This document shows positions 1 through 5,487 of a DNA stretch of 6,746 nt, one piece after another (positions within the stretch are counted from its first letter, which is position 1; every line of letters starts with the position of its first letter). Source of the DNA: Acidobacteriota bacterium (GTDB taxonomy: Bacteria > Acidobacteriota > Blastocatellia > Pyrinomonadales > Pyrinomonadaceae); the NCBI GenBank assembly GCA_020199975.1, contig JAIVJP010000018.1:1-6746 (forward strand), read 5' to 3'. Both the position numbers and the translations under genes were made by a program. The notes under the pieces are model-generated. The model searched no databases, was not told where the DNA came from, and worked only from the letters and a program-made list of their open reading frames with translations.

Positions 1-725
1 GTAAACATCGGCGTGTCGCGGAGCGTGTAGGAGCTGGCTTTCGTTTCTCGCAACTCCTGCACGAGATCCAGGAAGTCCGCTGGGTGATCGGTTTCAAACG
101 CCACCACGAATTCCTGGTCATCGAGGCCGAACGAATATGTCGTATGCAGCTTGACGGAGCGATACTTCGTGCCGATACGAATGTGCTCGTCCATCATCTC
201 CTGACGCTGGTCGGCAGTGCGCGCATACCACTCGCGCGTCTTCACAAAAGGGTAAACGAAGAGGTAGTCGGATTTACCGGGAATGATGTGCAGACGATCC
301 TCGACATGCTCAGGATTGTCTCGATCGATGTACATCGAGCGCTTGGTCATGGAGAGGAATGACTGTACCGGCTCGATATACTTGGCCATCTCGGTGGCGT
401 TCAGTCGCGAAGTCATCTCCTGGAGAGGCTCGAGTTCGTAACCAATTCTCCAGATCATGAAGTCAACGTTGGTGCGCAAACCCACTGTCGAGTAACTGTG
501 AATTAGCAACTGACGGCAGAAGTCGTCAACCGCTTTAACAAATTGATCGATGCAGCGCTGCTTGTCGCCATCAGAGAGTAATCGCCATTCAGGACGCGAG
601 CGATAAAAAGTGAAGTTGACAAACTGCCTGGGCAGCTTCGCTTTTTGCTCATCCAGCTCGATGCAGTTCGGGGCCAGCCGAAGTGAACCTCGTATTGCAT
701 TGCCAGAGTCCTTGTCGCTACTCAT
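1..725 (-). CDS. hemQ: Coproheme decarboxylase (HemQ/ChdC), chlorite dismutase family; C-terminus cut by window edge
   Basis: This is the last enzyme of the coproporphyrin-dependent heme pathway. It removes two propionate carboxyls from coproheme III to give heme b in the cytoplasm, using peroxide. Translating the minus strand from the ATG at 725-723 gives 241 residues without a stop, ending in the family's usual C-terminal stretch (RDTPMF), so only a few residues are missing. The C-terminal half is diagnostic: YPFVK at about 158-162, WY at 166-167, MMDEH ending at the proximal heme ligand His181, then YSFGLDDQEFVVAFE (197-211). Tyr158 and Lys162 match the catalytic Tyr and Lys of Firmicutes ChdC. 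The position of the distal Arg of true chlorite dismutases appears to be Leu193, arguing against chlorite detoxification. An AGGTGG ribosome site lies 8 bases before the start. It is transcribed divergently from the cytochrome gene. Family assignment is firm; the exact reaction is inferred. Confidence 0.9.
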   Translation of the reverse strand, partial: MSSDKDSGNAIRGSLRLAPNCIELDEQKAKLPRQFVNFTFYRSRPEWRLLSDGDKQRCIDQFVKAVDDFCRQLLIHSYSTVGLRTNVDFMIWRIGYELEPLQEMTSRLNATEMAKYIEPVQSFLSMTKRSMYIDRDNPEHVEDRLHIIPGKSDYLFVYPFVKTREWYARTADQRQEMMDEHIRIGTKYRSVKLHTTYSFGLDDQEFVVAFETDHPADFLDLVQELRETKASSYTLRDTPMF

Positions 726-886
726 GTGATTTTCCACCTCTGCGCAGCGCTAATTCGAGATTTGCTTTGCGAAATCGATGATAATGCTCAGGCGCGAAGG
801 TATTCTGACCGCTATTCTGTTGGTTTGCAACTCACCAGGAAATTTTGGCCCAGACGCGCCGCGATCACCTGCATCGAGGAAGTCTA

Positions 887-938
887 GAGTTCAGGCTTTA
901 GCTTATCGCCCTCAACCCCAAACCTAAAGGTCGAACTC
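887..938. repeat. Imperfect inverted repeat in the divergent hemQ/cytochrome intergenic region
   Basis: The arms are GAGTTC-AGG-CTTTAG (887-901) and CTAAAG-GTC-GAACTC (924-938). They pair at 12 of 15 positions around a 22-base loop, with the three-base centre unpaired. The rest of the 339-base gap (726-1064) holds no convincing ORF, only the candidate cytochrome promoter near 1005-1013. The arms lie about 120 bases from the cytochrome start and about 160 from the hemQ start. The element could be a dispersed palindromic repeat or an operator. No T-run follows either arm, so a classical terminator is unlikely. Confidence 0.55.
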
Positions 939-1004
939 TTAACTTCGCAGTAACACCCAGTCCAAGCTATCTATCCCTCGCACTTCTCGCGTCTCCAATG
1001 CTGG

Positions 1005-1013
1005 TGCTATACT
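1005..1013 (+). promoter_or_regulatory. Candidate extended -10 promoter of the cytochrome c gene
   Basis: TGC followed by TATACT (1008-1013) fits the extended -10 form (TGn plus TATAAT-like hexamer). No good -35 hexamer is seen 16-18 bases upstream, as expected for extended -10 promoters. Transcription would start near 1020, leaving a leader of about 45 bases that contains the GGAGA ribosome site at 1053-1057. This is a pattern match only. Confidence 0.35.
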
Positions 1014-1064
1014 GGCCGGGCTTTTTCAATCCAACACAAACTGATTCGCGATGGAGACCGAAGG

Positions 1065-1472
1065 ATGAACTATGCCAAGTTTGCCGCCATCGTTTTAATC
1101 ATCGGATGTTTCGCCACCGCCTGCAACACCTCGGGTACACTAACAACTAATCAAAATCAGCCGTCGGCTTCACCGGCGACGGCGGCAGCCACAGCAACTC
1201 CGAATCCGTTTGCTGAAGCGTACCTAGACTTTGAGAAGAATTGCGCCGTCTGCCACGGCGAAAAGGGTCAGGGCGGCCGGGTGGAGGTTGAAGGCCGAAA
1301 GCTGAAGGTCCCCAGTCTGAGAGAAGGTCACGCACTACACCATACCGACGAGAAGTTTGTGAAACAGATCTCTGAGGGCGACTATGAGATGCCCGCGTTC
1401 AAGGATAAGCTTAGTGCGGAAGAGATCAATGAGCTGGTGAGGTTTATTCGGAAGGAATTACAAGGAAAATGA
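1065..1472 (+). CDS. Small class I c-type cytochrome, probable exported lipoprotein
   Basis: A 135-residue monoheme cytochrome c, probably an electron carrier on the outer face of a membrane. A short N-terminal hydrophobic segment (about 6-19) ends in ATAC, with Cys20 as a plausible lipidation site; the lipobox is imperfect because Ala replaces the usual Leu at -3. Residues 21-50 form a low-complexity Ser/Thr/Pro/Ala/Gln linker typical of tethered lipoproteins. The heme motif CAVCH is at 60-64, followed by a Gly-rich turn. The likely axial Met is Met109 in EMPAF, followed by the usual C-terminal helix (SAEEINELVRFIR). The start is supported by GGAGA 7 bases upstream. No oxidase or reductase gene adjoins it, so its partner is unknown. 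Ordinary cytochrome c fold; no specific subfamily is claimed. Confidence 0.9.
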   Translation: MNYAKFAAIVLIIGCFATACNTSGTLTTNQNQPSASPATAAATATPNPFAEAYLDFEKNCAVCHGEKGQGGRVEVEGRKLKVPSLREGHALHHTDEKFVKQISEGDYEMPAFKDKLSAEEINELVRFIRKELQGK

Positions 1473-1473
1473 G

Positions 1474-1508
1474 CTTGGTACTTGGTGCTTCGTGCTTTGA
1501 AACTTGAA
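1474..1508 (+). repeat. Heptamer tandem array 1 (CTTGGTA-like units)
   Basis: Five successive 7-base units read CTTGGTA, CTTGGTG, CTTCGTG, CTTTGAA and ACTTGAA, starting two bases after the cytochrome stop codon. Similarity decays along the array, as in degenerate heptameric repeats described from cyanobacterial intergenic DNA. There is no ORF or stem-loop of note. Array 2 nearby reads as roughly the complementary theme. Confidence 0.6.
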
Positions 1509-1555
1509 TTTGTCTCTGAGGTCGGATGATTGCCACGCTCATTTGTAAGGCGGCT

Positions 1556-1583
1556 CAAAGTACAAAGTTCTAAGCAAAGTTCA
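1556..1583 (+). repeat. Heptamer tandem array 2 (CAAAGTA-like units)
   Basis: The units are CAAAGTA, CAAAGTT, CTAAGCA and AAGTTCA. On the minus strand they read TGAACTT, TGCTTAG, AACTTTG and TACTTTG, close to the theme of array 1, so arrays 1 and 2 lie in inverted orientation about 47 bases apart and could pair loosely. The repeat is degenerate and the unit boundaries are my choice. Confidence 0.5.
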
Positions 1584-1592
1584 ATGGTCTGG

Positions 1593-1627
1593 TTTACGAT
1601 TCACGATTCACGATTTACTATTTACGA
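1593..1627 (+). repeat. Heptamer tandem array 3 (TTYACGA x5) abutting the tRNA
   Basis: Five units read TTTACGA, TTCACGA, TTCACGA, TTTACTA and TTTACGA. Every unit differs from TTYACGA by at most one base, so this is the cleanest of the three arrays. It ends 5 bases before the 5' end of the tRNA-Arg gene, so it would lie in the tRNA leader or promoter region. The period of seven is not a multiple of three and no ORF uses it. Confidence 0.8.
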
Positions 1628-1632
1628 ATCAG

Positions 1633-1709
1633 GCACGCGTAGCTCAGTTGGATAGAGCGTTTGACTTCGAATCAAAAGGTCGCAGGTTCGAGCCCTGCCG
1701 CGTGTACCA
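1633..1709 (+). tRNA. tRNA-Arg, anticodon TCG
   Basis: A complete 77-base cloverleaf can be drawn. The acceptor stem is GCACGCG (1633-1639) with CGCGTGT (1699-1705), closing with a G-U pair. The D stem is GCTC/GAGC. The anticodon stem is TTTGA/TCAAA around loop CTTCGAA, giving anticodon TCG at 1667-1669 (Arg, CGN codons). The variable loop is AGGTC. The T stem is GCAGG/CCTGC with loop TTCGAGC. Discriminator A1706 is followed by an encoded CCA (1707-1709). It lies upstream of an arginase-like gene, but this is probably coincidence. Confidence 0.96.
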
Positions 1710-1767
1710 TTTCTTTTCTAAGTTTCCCTGCACTTCTTCCCACTCTTCCTTTATTACGAGGTAAAGC

Positions 1768-2592
1768 ATGAATCGATTTGAGGGCACTTTTGCTCAACCA
1801 TCCAAACTGGCCTTGATTGGTTTTCGTTACGACGAAAACTCATCTTTCATGAAAGGAGCGGCTGATGCTCCGCCGCAGATTCGAGCGGCCTTCCGTTCCG
1901 AGGCCTCGAACTTTTGGAGCGAAGCGGGCGTGGATCTGGGTGCGGAAGGAACTTTCTTCGACGCGGGTGACGTCGAGCCGGTGGCGGGAACGGAGATGTT
2001 TTCGTTAATCGAAGACTCAGTTCGAACTCTATTGACCGACAGCCTGGCCCCTGTCTGTTTGGGCGGAGATCAATCAATCACATATCCGATCATTCGAGCC
2101 GTCAGCAAGAAGTACCCGGAGTTGAGCATCCTGCACTTCGATGCTCATCCCGATCTCTACGACGAACTGTTAGGAAACCGCCACTCACACGCGAGCCCGT
2201 TTGCGAGAATAATGGAAGAAGGACGGGCTAAGCGACTCGTTCAGGTCGGCATCCGCACAATCAATGGACATCAAAGAGAACAGGCCGAGAGATTTGGGGT
2301 GGAAATTATTGAGATGAGGCATTGGCGAGATGATCTAACTTTCGACTTCGATTCGCCTTTGTACATCTCGTTTGATATGGACGCACTCGATCCAGCTTTT
2401 GCTCCTGGCGTCTCTCACCGCGAGCCGGGCGGACTGTCTACACGACAAGCAATCGGGCTGATCCAGCGATTGAAAGCAAAGGTTATTAGTGCAGACATCG
2501 TGGAATTTAATCCGCGGATGGATCCGTTTCAGACAACAGCAGTTGTTTGTGCGAAGCTTTTGAAAGAGATCGCTGCGAAGATGTTGGATTAG
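1768..2592 (+). CDS. Ureohydrolase: arginase/agmatinase, plant-arginase-like, with an altered metal ligand
   Basis: A 274-residue, full-length binuclear Mn ureohydrolase, expected to hydrolyse arginine or agmatine to urea plus ornithine or putrescine in the cytoplasm. Metal motifs are GGDQS (99-103), DAHPD (125-129) and SFDMDALDPAFAPG (201-214). The metal ligands would be Asp125, His127, Asp129, Asp203 and Asp205, but the first ligand, normally His in GGDHS, is Gln102 (codon CAA, 2071-2073). The guanidinium-binding Glu is kept as Glu246 in DIVEFNP. The segment SHASPFARIMEEG (140-152) and the following VGIR resemble plant arginases, some of which also use agmatine, more than classical bacterial arginases. 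Ribosome site GAGGT lies 5 bases before the ATG. Substrate cannot be settled from sequence, so no symbol is given. Confidence 0.9.
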   Translation: MNRFEGTFAQPSKLALIGFRYDENSSFMKGAADAPPQIRAAFRSEASNFWSEAGVDLGAEGTFFDAGDVEPVAGTEMFSLIEDSVRTLLTDSLAPVCLGGDQSITYPIIRAVSKKYPELSILHFDAHPDLYDELLGNRHSHASPFARIMEEGRAKRLVQVGIRTINGHQREQAERFGVEIIEMRHWRDDLTFDFDSPLYISFDMDALDPAFAPGVSHREPGGLSTRQAIGLIQRLKAKVISADIVEFNPRMDPFQTTAVVCAKLLKEIAAKMLD

Positions 2593-2602
2593 GAGCCTTT
2601 GG

Positions 2603-2701
2603 AGCAGTGCGCCGGCAGAGCGCAGCGGCGACGGCGCTTTGGATTGGCTCCTGCTCATCACACCCAAAGCGGTGTCGCGCTGCGCTTGCCACCGCACTGC
2701 T
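2603..2701. repeat. Palindromic element A between convergent genes (possible bidirectional terminator)
   Basis: The left arm (2603-2642) and right arm (2664-2701) are near-complementary over about 38-40 bases. Matching blocks are AGCAGTGCG with CGCACTGCT, GGCA with TGCC, AGCGCAGC with GCTGCGCT, GCGAC with GTCGC, and CGCTTTGG with CCAAAGCG. The loop is about 21 bases. The element lies 10 bases after the ureohydrolase stop and 60 bases beyond the citrate synthase stop, so transcripts from either side would form a strong hairpin. It lacks a long T-run. The rest of 2593-2761 holds nothing else I can name. Confidence 0.8.
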
Positions 2702-2761
2702 AAAATTCAGGCACTCCCAAGCAACTGGTATTCGAGATTTGCTCAACCAACCGCGAAAGCT

Positions 2762-4081
2762 TTATGACCCTGCCGCGACTAACCCAGCCGGCTGGCGCTG
2801 TTCTACCGGAACATAATCCCGACTTCGGTATCCCAAGTAAATCTGTCGTGGTCGCGCAATCTTTTGATCCGGATCCTTCAGCAACTCTACCCACTGCGCC
2901 AGCCAACCTGACGTCCGCGGAATCGCAAACAGGACCGGAAACATGTCACGCGGGAAACGCATCGCCTGATAGATAATCCCAGAATAGAAGTCGACGTTGG
3001 GATAAAGTTTGCGCTTCACGAAATACTCATCTTCCAGCGCAATGCGCTCCAGCTCGAGCGCAATATCCAGCAGTGGATCTTTGCCGGTCACTTCAAAAAC
3101 TTCGTAAGCCACCTGCTTGATAATCCGCGCGCGCGGATCGTAATTCTTATAGACGCGATGACCAAAGCCCATCAACCGAAACTCGCCGGCTTTCACGCGG
3201 GTCACGTATTCTGGCACCTTATCCAGCGAGCCAATCTCTTTCAGCATCCGCAGCACCATCTCGTTCGCCCCGCCGTGTAATGGTCCATAGAGGGCCGCTG
3301 CCGCTCCACCCAACGCTGAAAAAGGATCGGTATGTGCACTGCCAATGCTGCGCATAGCGTTGGTGCTGCAGTTTTGTTCGTGGTCGGCATGAAGAATGAA
3401 GAGCACACTCAGCGCGCGTTCCAGCACGGGGTTGGGCTGATATTTCAACTCCGTGGTCTTGAACATCATGTTCAGGAAGTTGCCTTCGTAGCCCAGGTCG
3501 TTATCGGGATAGGCGTACTGCATGCCGATGCGGTGGCGAAAAGCGAAAGCCGCGATGGTGGGCACCTTGGCGATGAGTCGATAGATCTGCTTACAGCGAA
3601 GCTCTTCATTGAAAATGTCTTTAGCATCGGGATAAAAAGTCGAAAGAGCGCCCAGCGTAGCTTCAAACATGCCCATTGGATGAGCGTTGTAGTGAAAGCC
3701 ATCCATTACCTTCTTAATGTTCTCGTTTATGAAAGTGTGATAGGTGATATTACGCTTCCAGTCATTCAACTGCGTCTCTGTAGGCAACTCACCGTTGAGC
3801 AGCAGGTAGGCGACCTCAAGATAGGTACTCTTTTCGGCGAGCTGGTCGATGGGATAACCGCGATACTCCAGGATGCCCTTGTCGCCATCAATGAACGTGA
3901 TGCGGCTCTTGCAGGAAGCCGTGTTCATGAACGCCGGATCGTAGGTCATCAGGCCAAACTCGTCCTCTGAAGCCTTAATCTGGCGGAGATCCAACGCCTT
4001 TATCGTGCCATTCTCGATCGGAAGGTCATACTGCTTTCCAGTGCGATTGTCCGTAATGCTCAAGGTGTTGGCACCCATCAT
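2762..4081 (-). CDS. gltA: Citrate synthase (type II-like, bacterial)
   Basis: Condenses oxaloacetate and acetyl-CoA to citrate, the entry step of the TCA cycle, in the cytoplasm. From the ATG at 4081 it has 439 residues, normal for the GltA type. Catalytic residues match the E. coli triad: His234 in HADHEQN (231-237), His269 in GPLHGGANE (266-274) and Asp364 in NVDFYSG (362-368). The GHRVYKNYDPR oxaloacetate/CoA loop is at 307-317. The N-terminal domain (LDLRQIKASEDEFGLMTYDPAF region) is typical of the long GltA form. The reading frame stays open to an ATG at 4168, but those 29 residues look unlike the family, and AGGAGA (4091-4086) lies just before tandem ATGs at 4081 and 4078, so I start there; 4078 is equally possible. 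It converges on the ureohydrolase and diverges from nadC. Confidence 0.96.
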   Translation of the reverse strand: MMGANTLSITDNRTGKQYDLPIENGTIKALDLRQIKASEDEFGLMTYDPAFMNTASCKSRITFIDGDKGILEYRGYPIDQLAEKSTYLEVAYLLLNGELPTETQLNDWKRNITYHTFINENIKKVMDGFHYNAHPMGMFEATLGALSTFYPDAKDIFNEELRCKQIYRLIAKVPTIAAFAFRHRIGMQYAYPDNDLGYEGNFLNMMFKTTELKYQPNPVLERALSVLFILHADHEQNCSTNAMRSIGSAHTDPFSALGGAAAALYGPLHGGANEMVLRMLKEIGSLDKVPEYVTRVKAGEFRLMGFGHRVYKNYDPRARIIKQVAYEVFEVTGKDPLLDIALELERIALEDEYFVKRKLYPNVDFYSGIIYQAMRFPRDMFPVLFAIPRTSGWLAQWVELLKDPDQKIARPRQIYLGYRSRDYVPVEQRQPAGLVAAGS

Positions 4082-4085
4082 CGTT

Positions 4086-4091
4086 TCTCCT
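4086..4091 (-). promoter_or_regulatory. Shine-Dalgarno site deciding the gltA start
   Basis: On the minus strand AGGAGA precedes two consecutive ATG codons, with 4 bases to the first (4081) and 7 to the second (4078). No comparable site precedes the upstream in-frame ATG at 4168, which argues against the longer protein. Confidence 0.7.
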
Positions 4092-4244
4092 AACCGGTTG
4101 ACCTTTTCCAGGACTCGAAGAGCAGAGTAACGCCGAGGCACTCCACTAATCAAACTCCGATGAATCATTCGACGAGCCTGCGAGCAAACGATTCCAAACC
4201 TCCGTAGCTTGCCCTATCAAAAGGACGGCTCAAGCCCCGCTAAC

Positions 4245-4345
4245 TTGCAGGAAGGGGGCAAGCGGAGCGCGCCCCCGCTCAACATCCAAGCTCCAAAGGC
4301 TGGAGCGGGGGCGCGCTACGCTTTGCCCACCTTCCCAACCTGCAA
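4245..4345. repeat. Palindromic element B in the gltA-nadC divergent gap
   Basis: The outer arms TTGCAGG (4245-4251) and CCTGCAA (4339-4345) match. The inner arms are a perfect 15-base inverted repeat, AGCGCGCCCCCGCTC (4266-4280) against 4303-4317. Partly matching GGGCAA/TTTGCCC and AAGG/CCTT blocks lie between them, with small asymmetric bulges. A smaller hairpin (CTCCA/TGGAG, 4292-4305) overlaps the loop. Total length is 101 bases, close to element A (99). It is much more GC-rich than its flanks. The rest of the gap (4082-4244 and 4346-4530) has no credible gene. Confidence 0.75.
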
Positions 4346-4488
4346 ATTCCCCCAACTATCAGAGTTTCTTGAACTGCAAATTACCGTAGGCCCTTTTGGG
4401 TTTTCACACAGTCGCTCCTCGGTTCTGCAGTTGGCTGCTATCAAACCATTCTGACCAGACGGCACCAGTACTTAACCTTTCCCGCGCT

Positions 4489-4516
4489 TTGTTTCGGCAC
4501 CCACTACGAATACACT
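4489..4516 (+). promoter_or_regulatory. Weak candidate promoter for nadC
   Basis: TTGTTT (4489-4494), a 16-base spacer, then TACACT (4511-4516). These match the consensus hexamers at 3 and 4 of 6 positions. The start point would fall close to the nadC ATG at 4531, leaving a very short leader. That would agree with the absence of any visible ribosome site before nadC. Low confidence. Confidence 0.2.
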
Positions 4517-4530
4517 AATCAAAACCGTTT

Positions 4531-5427
4531 ATGAAACCAGAATCCCCTTTGGCTACGGCTCTGCCGTCCGAGATCGTCGAGTGTCTGAAACGCGCTCTGG
4601 CGGAAGACATCGGACCAGGCGATGTCACAACCAACAGCATTGTGCCTGTCGGTGCCAACCTGCGAGGGAGGATCCTGGCAAAAGATGTTGGCGTCGTTGC
4701 CGGCCTCGATCTCGCGCAAGCTGTGTTCCTCCTGCTCGAGGACCAGATTGGCTTCATCCCAAGTGTGGCCGAGGGAGCGCAAGTTACCAGCGGCACCGTG
4801 TTGGCAAGTATCTCAGGCTCCGCCCGGGCATTATTAACGGGCGAGCGAACGGCACTTAACTTTCTTGGGCGCATGTCAGGAATCGCCACGCTCACTCGCC
4901 AGTTTGTTGATCAGGTTTCCGGAACGTCAGCAAGAATTCTCGATACCCGCAAGACGGCGCCTGGACTCAGGGCAATTGACAAACTTGCGGTGAGGCGTGG
5001 TGGTGGTGAAAATCATCGAATGGGATTGTTCGATATGGTTTTAATCAAGGACAATCATCTCGACTTTGCCGGATCTATCGCAGCGGCTGTTGAGCGCGTG
5101 CGTGCTGCTACCACCCCAAGCGGGCTGCCCGCTTGGGGACCCCGGTCTGGAACCAGTCTCGAGATCGAAGTCGAGGCGCGCACGTTAGGACATGTGAAGG
5201 AAGCCTTGGACCTGGGAGTTGGACGCATCCTGCTCGACAACATGACGCCGGAAGTGGTGCGTGAAGCGGTTGTCTTGAACGGCGGACGTGCGAAATTGGA
5301 AGCCTCCGGAAATGTCACGATCGAGAACGTCCGCCAGATTGCCGAAACCGGCGTAGACTATATTTCGGTGGGGTCGTTGACGCATTCTGCCAGGGTATTT
5401 GACGTGAGCTTGAAGTGGACGGGGTGA
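4531..5427 (+). CDS. nadC: Nicotinate-nucleotide pyrophosphorylase (quinolinate phosphoribosyltransferase) with an internal insertion
   Basis: Converts quinolinate and PRPP to nicotinate mononucleotide, CO2 and pyrophosphate, a committed step of de novo NAD synthesis in the cytoplasm. The 298-residue protein shows the family motifs in order: EDIGPGDVTT (25-34), GERTALNFLGRMSGIAT (104-120), DTRKTAPGLR (138-147), GGGENHRMGL (157-166), DMVLIKDNH (168-176), EIEVE (211-215), LLDNM (234-238), EASGN (257-261) and ISVGSLTHS (278-286). Numbering tracks Mycobacterium tuberculosis NadC almost exactly up to Lys173 (Lys172 there), then runs about 13 residues ahead at Glu215 and Asp236 (Glu201 and Asp222 there). 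The surplus lies at about 194-209, rich in Pro, Gly, Ser and Trp, and coincides with a perfect DNA palindrome. No Shine-Dalgarno is visible before the ATG. nadA follows on the same strand after 351 bases. Confidence 0.96.
   Translation: MKPESPLATALPSEIVECLKRALAEDIGPGDVTTNSIVPVGANLRGRILAKDVGVVAGLDLAQAVFLLLEDQIGFIPSVAEGAQVTSGTVLASISGSARALLTGERTALNFLGRMSGIATLTRQFVDQVSGTSARILDTRKTAPGLRAIDKLAVRRGGGENHRMGLFDMVLIKDNHLDFAGSIAAAVERVRAATTPSGLPAWGPRSGTSLEIEVEARTLGHVKEALDLGVGRILLDNMTPEVVREAVVLNGGRAKLEASGNVTIENVRQIAETGVDYISVGSLTHSARVFDVSLKWTG
5114..5138. repeat. Perfect 25-base palindrome inside nadC
   Basis: CCCCAAGCGGGC (5114-5125), a single T (5126), then GCCCGCTTGGGG (5127-5138). All 12 positions pair. 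It is read in frame as residues around PSGLPAWG (196-203) and is flanked by short ACCCC direct repeats (5113-5117 and 5139-5143) that overlap the left arm. A palindrome this perfect is unexpected in coding DNA and sits exactly where NadC has extra residues, so I read it as an inserted palindromic unit. Confidence 0.8.
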
Positions 5428-5454
5428 CTGCGGGGCCCCTGGGAGGAGTTGCAG

Positions 5455-5476
5455 TTTCGCAGCACGCAATGCGAAA
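5455..5476 (+). repeat. Small hairpin downstream of nadC
   Basis: TTTCGCA (5455-5461) pairs with TGCGAAA (5470-5476) around an 8-base loop, starting 28 bases after the nadC stop. No T-run follows, so it may be a weak or factor-dependent terminator, an RNA 3'-end stabiliser, or chance. Confidence 0.35.
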
Positions 5477-5487
5477 GAAACCGCCGC

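Noticed and set aside
84..362. 92-codon plus-strand ORF
   Set aside because: Antisense to the heme-binding C-terminal half of hemQ.
1474..1627. CRISPR array
   Set aside because: Repeats are 7 bases, directly tandem, without spacers, and no cas genes are present.
1633..2592. Functional link between tRNA-Arg and the arginase-like gene, or a tRNA-borne integration site
   Set aside because: No integrase, no repeated tRNA 3' end downstream and no foreign-looking cargo; adjacency is probably chance.
2547..2816. 89-codon plus-strand ORF across the arginase 3' end
   Set aside because: It runs out of frame through the arginase end, the palindromic element and the gltA tail; there is no ribosome site and its composition comes from the repeat.
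3332..3970. 212-codon plus-strand ORF
   Set aside because: It is wholly antisense to the conserved core of citrate synthase, whose catalytic motifs are clear; the predicted protein resembles no family I know.
4082..4168. 29-residue N-terminal extension of citrate synthase
   Set aside because: The extension is not typical of the family and a strong Shine-Dalgarno sits just before the internal ATG pair at 4081/4078.
4209..4454. 81-codon plus-strand ORF between gltA and nadC
   Set aside because: Most of it reads through palindromic element B; no recognisable domain or ribosome site.
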